7,108 bases of DNA from an uncultured Dysosmobacter sp. Its GTDB lineage: Bacteria; Bacillota; Clostridia; Oscillospirales; Oscillospiraceae. Under the pieces are notes generated by a model, which was not told where the DNA came from, made no database searches, and saw only the letters and a list, made by a program, of their open reading frames with translations. Below are positions 6,566 through 7,108 of this stretch, piece by piece. The position numbers were made by a program, and so were the translations under genes. The stretch's first letter is position 1. Each line of letters starts with the position of its first letter. The stretch is from the NCBI GenBank assembly GCA_934504065.1, contig CAKSVQ010000116.1:1-7108 (forward strand), in the 5' to 3' direction.

Positions 6566-6594
6566 TTGACGGATGAGAGAAAAGCATCTATAAT
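6566..6594 (+). promoter_or_regulatory. Near-consensus sigma-A promoter for thiolase
   Basis: TTGACG (6566-6571) and a perfect TATAAT (6589-6594) are separated by 17 nt. Transcription should start near 6601, giving a 5'-UTR of about 125 nt before the thiolase ATG. It is the strongest promoter sequence in the window, as expected for a central fermentation gene, and it lies between Rex-type sites 1 and 2. Confidence 0.85.
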
Positions 6595-6624
6595 CAAGAG
6601 CGTAAGGCAGGAAGATAAAACGAA

Positions 6625-6642
6625 TTGCCAAAAATTTGACAA
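6625..6642. promoter_or_regulatory. Rex-type operator, site 2
   Basis: TTGCCAA-AAAT-TTGACAA has the same 7-4-7 layout, with one mismatch between the arms and a right arm identical to site 1. It lies about 25 nt downstream of the predicted start, where a bound repressor could block elongation. Confidence 0.6.
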
Positions 6643-6644
6643 TC

Positions 6645-6662
6645 CTGTCGGAAATTTGACAA
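6645..6662. promoter_or_regulatory. Rex-type operator, site 3 (degenerate left arm)
   Basis: CTGTCGG-AAAT-TTGACAA keeps the exact right arm of sites 1 and 2, but the left arm has three mismatches to the palindrome. It is exactly 20 bp from site 2, about two helical turns, so two dimers could sit on the same face of the DNA. It is weaker than the other two taken alone. Confidence 0.45.
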
Positions 6663-6682
6663 ACTCTTGCTTTGTGATCCAA

Positions 6683-6699
6683 GGCGGCAAAAGGCCGCC
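6683..6699 (+). repeat. Hairpin GGCGGC/GCCGCC just upstream of the thiolase ribosome binding site
   Basis: GGCGGC (6683-6688) and GCCGCC (6694-6699) are perfectly complementary around AAAAG. The sequence after it is AATCTATAATAAAA, not a T run, so it is not a terminator. It falls in the 5'-UTR, 15 nt before GGAGGA (6715-6720), and may stabilise the mRNA or hold the ribosome binding site single-stranded. Confidence 0.5.
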
Positions 6700-6725
6700 A
6701 ATCTATAATAAAACGGAGGAACATT

Positions 6726-7108
6726 ATGAAAGACCTGTACATTGTGAACTGCTGCCGTACTGCCATCGGTTCTTTTGGCGGTTCTCTGAAGAACACTCCC
6801 GCCGTGGAAATGGGCGCTATCGTGGTCAAGGAGGCTCTCAAGCGGGCGAACGTTGCTCCCGAGAACGTGGATGAGCTGATGTTCGGCTGCATCCTGACCG
6901 CTGGTCAGGGCCAGAACCCTGCCCGTCAGGTCTCTGTGAAGGCCGGTATCCCCTACTCTGTTCCCGCTTACACCGTGGGCATGGTCTGCGGCTCCGGCAT
7001 GAAGTCCGTCATCGAGGGCGCCCGCTCCATTCTGGCCGGCGACTCCGACATCGTGGTCTGCGGCGGCACCGAGAACATGAGCGCTGCTCCCTACACCCTG
7101 CCCGACGA
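6726..7108 (+). CDS. thlA: Acetyl-CoA C-acetyltransferase (thiolase), 3'-truncated by window edge
   Basis: Biosynthetic thiolase condenses two acetyl-CoA to acetoacetyl-CoA plus CoA in the cytoplasm, the first step of the crotonyl/butyryl-CoA (butyrate) pathway. The first 127 residues are present of about 390. The start is ATG 6726 with GGAGGA five nt upstream. Visible motifs: MKDLYIVNCCRTAIGSFGGSL at the N-terminus (thiolase R-T-x-I/P-G-x-F), GxxLTAGQGQNPARQ (54-68), and the active-site loop VCGSGMKSV with the nucleophile Cys88, the same residue number as the clostridial ThlA cysteine as I recall it. AGDSDIVVCGGTENMSAAPY (104 onward) follows. Where many thiolases have N-K-V-C before GSG, this has G-M-V-C. 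Codon choice leans to GCT, GGT and TCT more than the neighbouring genes, which fits high expression. Regulation is probably by Rex through the upstream sites. The acetoacetyl/acetyl-CoA class is strongly supported; thlA versus atoB naming is convention. Confidence 0.93.
   Translation, partial: MKDLYIVNCCRTAIGSFGGSLKNTPAVEMGAIVVKEALKRANVAPENVDELMFGCILTAGQGQNPARQVSVKAGIPYSVPAYTVGMVCGSGMKSVIEGARSILAGDSDIVVCGGTENMSAAPYTLPD

Noticed and set aside
6656..6709. Promoter from TTGACA (6656-6661) and TATAAT (6704-6709)
   Set aside because: The spacing is 42 nt, far from 17, and the -10 would place the start at or inside the ribosome binding site. TTGACA here is better read as part of a Rex-type half-site.

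Overview
The window looks like chromosome from a strictly anaerobic, fairly GC-rich member of the Clostridia, probably an Oscillospiraceae/Oscillibacter-Flavonifractor-type butyrate producer. This is inferred from gene content (single-chain pyruvate:ferredoxin oxidoreductase, a ThlA-type thiolase behind Rex-type operators, a Gram-positive PrsA-like lipoprotein, GYF_2 and DUF6273 envelope proteins), strong GGAGG ribosome binding sites, and codon use. It is not proven from a marker gene.

Layout. (1) 1-2859 (+): the C-terminal four fifths of pyruvate:ferredoxin oxidoreductase, cut by the left edge. (2) 2875-2916: a bidirectional intrinsic terminator shared with the convergent operon. (3) 5159 to 2940 (-): a two-gene operon encoding a GYF_2/zinc-ribbon/one-TM protein and a larger one-TM protein with an exported DUF6273 domain. 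(4) 5160-5481: a divergent intergenic region. Its minus strand carries a sigma-A-like promoter, about 155 nt of RNA with strong predicted folding, and a strong intrinsic terminator ending about 12 nt before the operon's ribosome binding site. (5) 5482-6504 (+): a PrsA/parvulin-like lipoprotein whose PPIase domain has lost its conserved histidines. (6) 6505-6725: a regulatory region with a near-consensus sigma-A promoter and three 7-4-7 Rex-type sites. (7) 6726-7108 (+): the start of acetyl-CoA acetyltransferase (thiolase), cut by the right edge.

How it fits together. PFOR makes acetyl-CoA and reduced ferredoxin from pyruvate. Thiolase joins two acetyl-CoA to acetoacetyl-CoA, the entry to the NADH-consuming butyrate branch. 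Rex senses NADH/NAD+, so the triple operator would link thiolase expression to redox state. The minus-strand operon and the lipoprotein between them are envelope genes with no visible metabolic link.

The least explained object is the leader at 5188-5342. The predicted transcription start falls on the first base of a perfect closing helix. A second 14-bp helix crosses the first in pseudoknot topology, and the terminator follows directly. It could be a cis-acting attenuator or riboswitch-like leader, or a free small RNA with readthrough into the operon. I could not match it to a known RNA family by eye.
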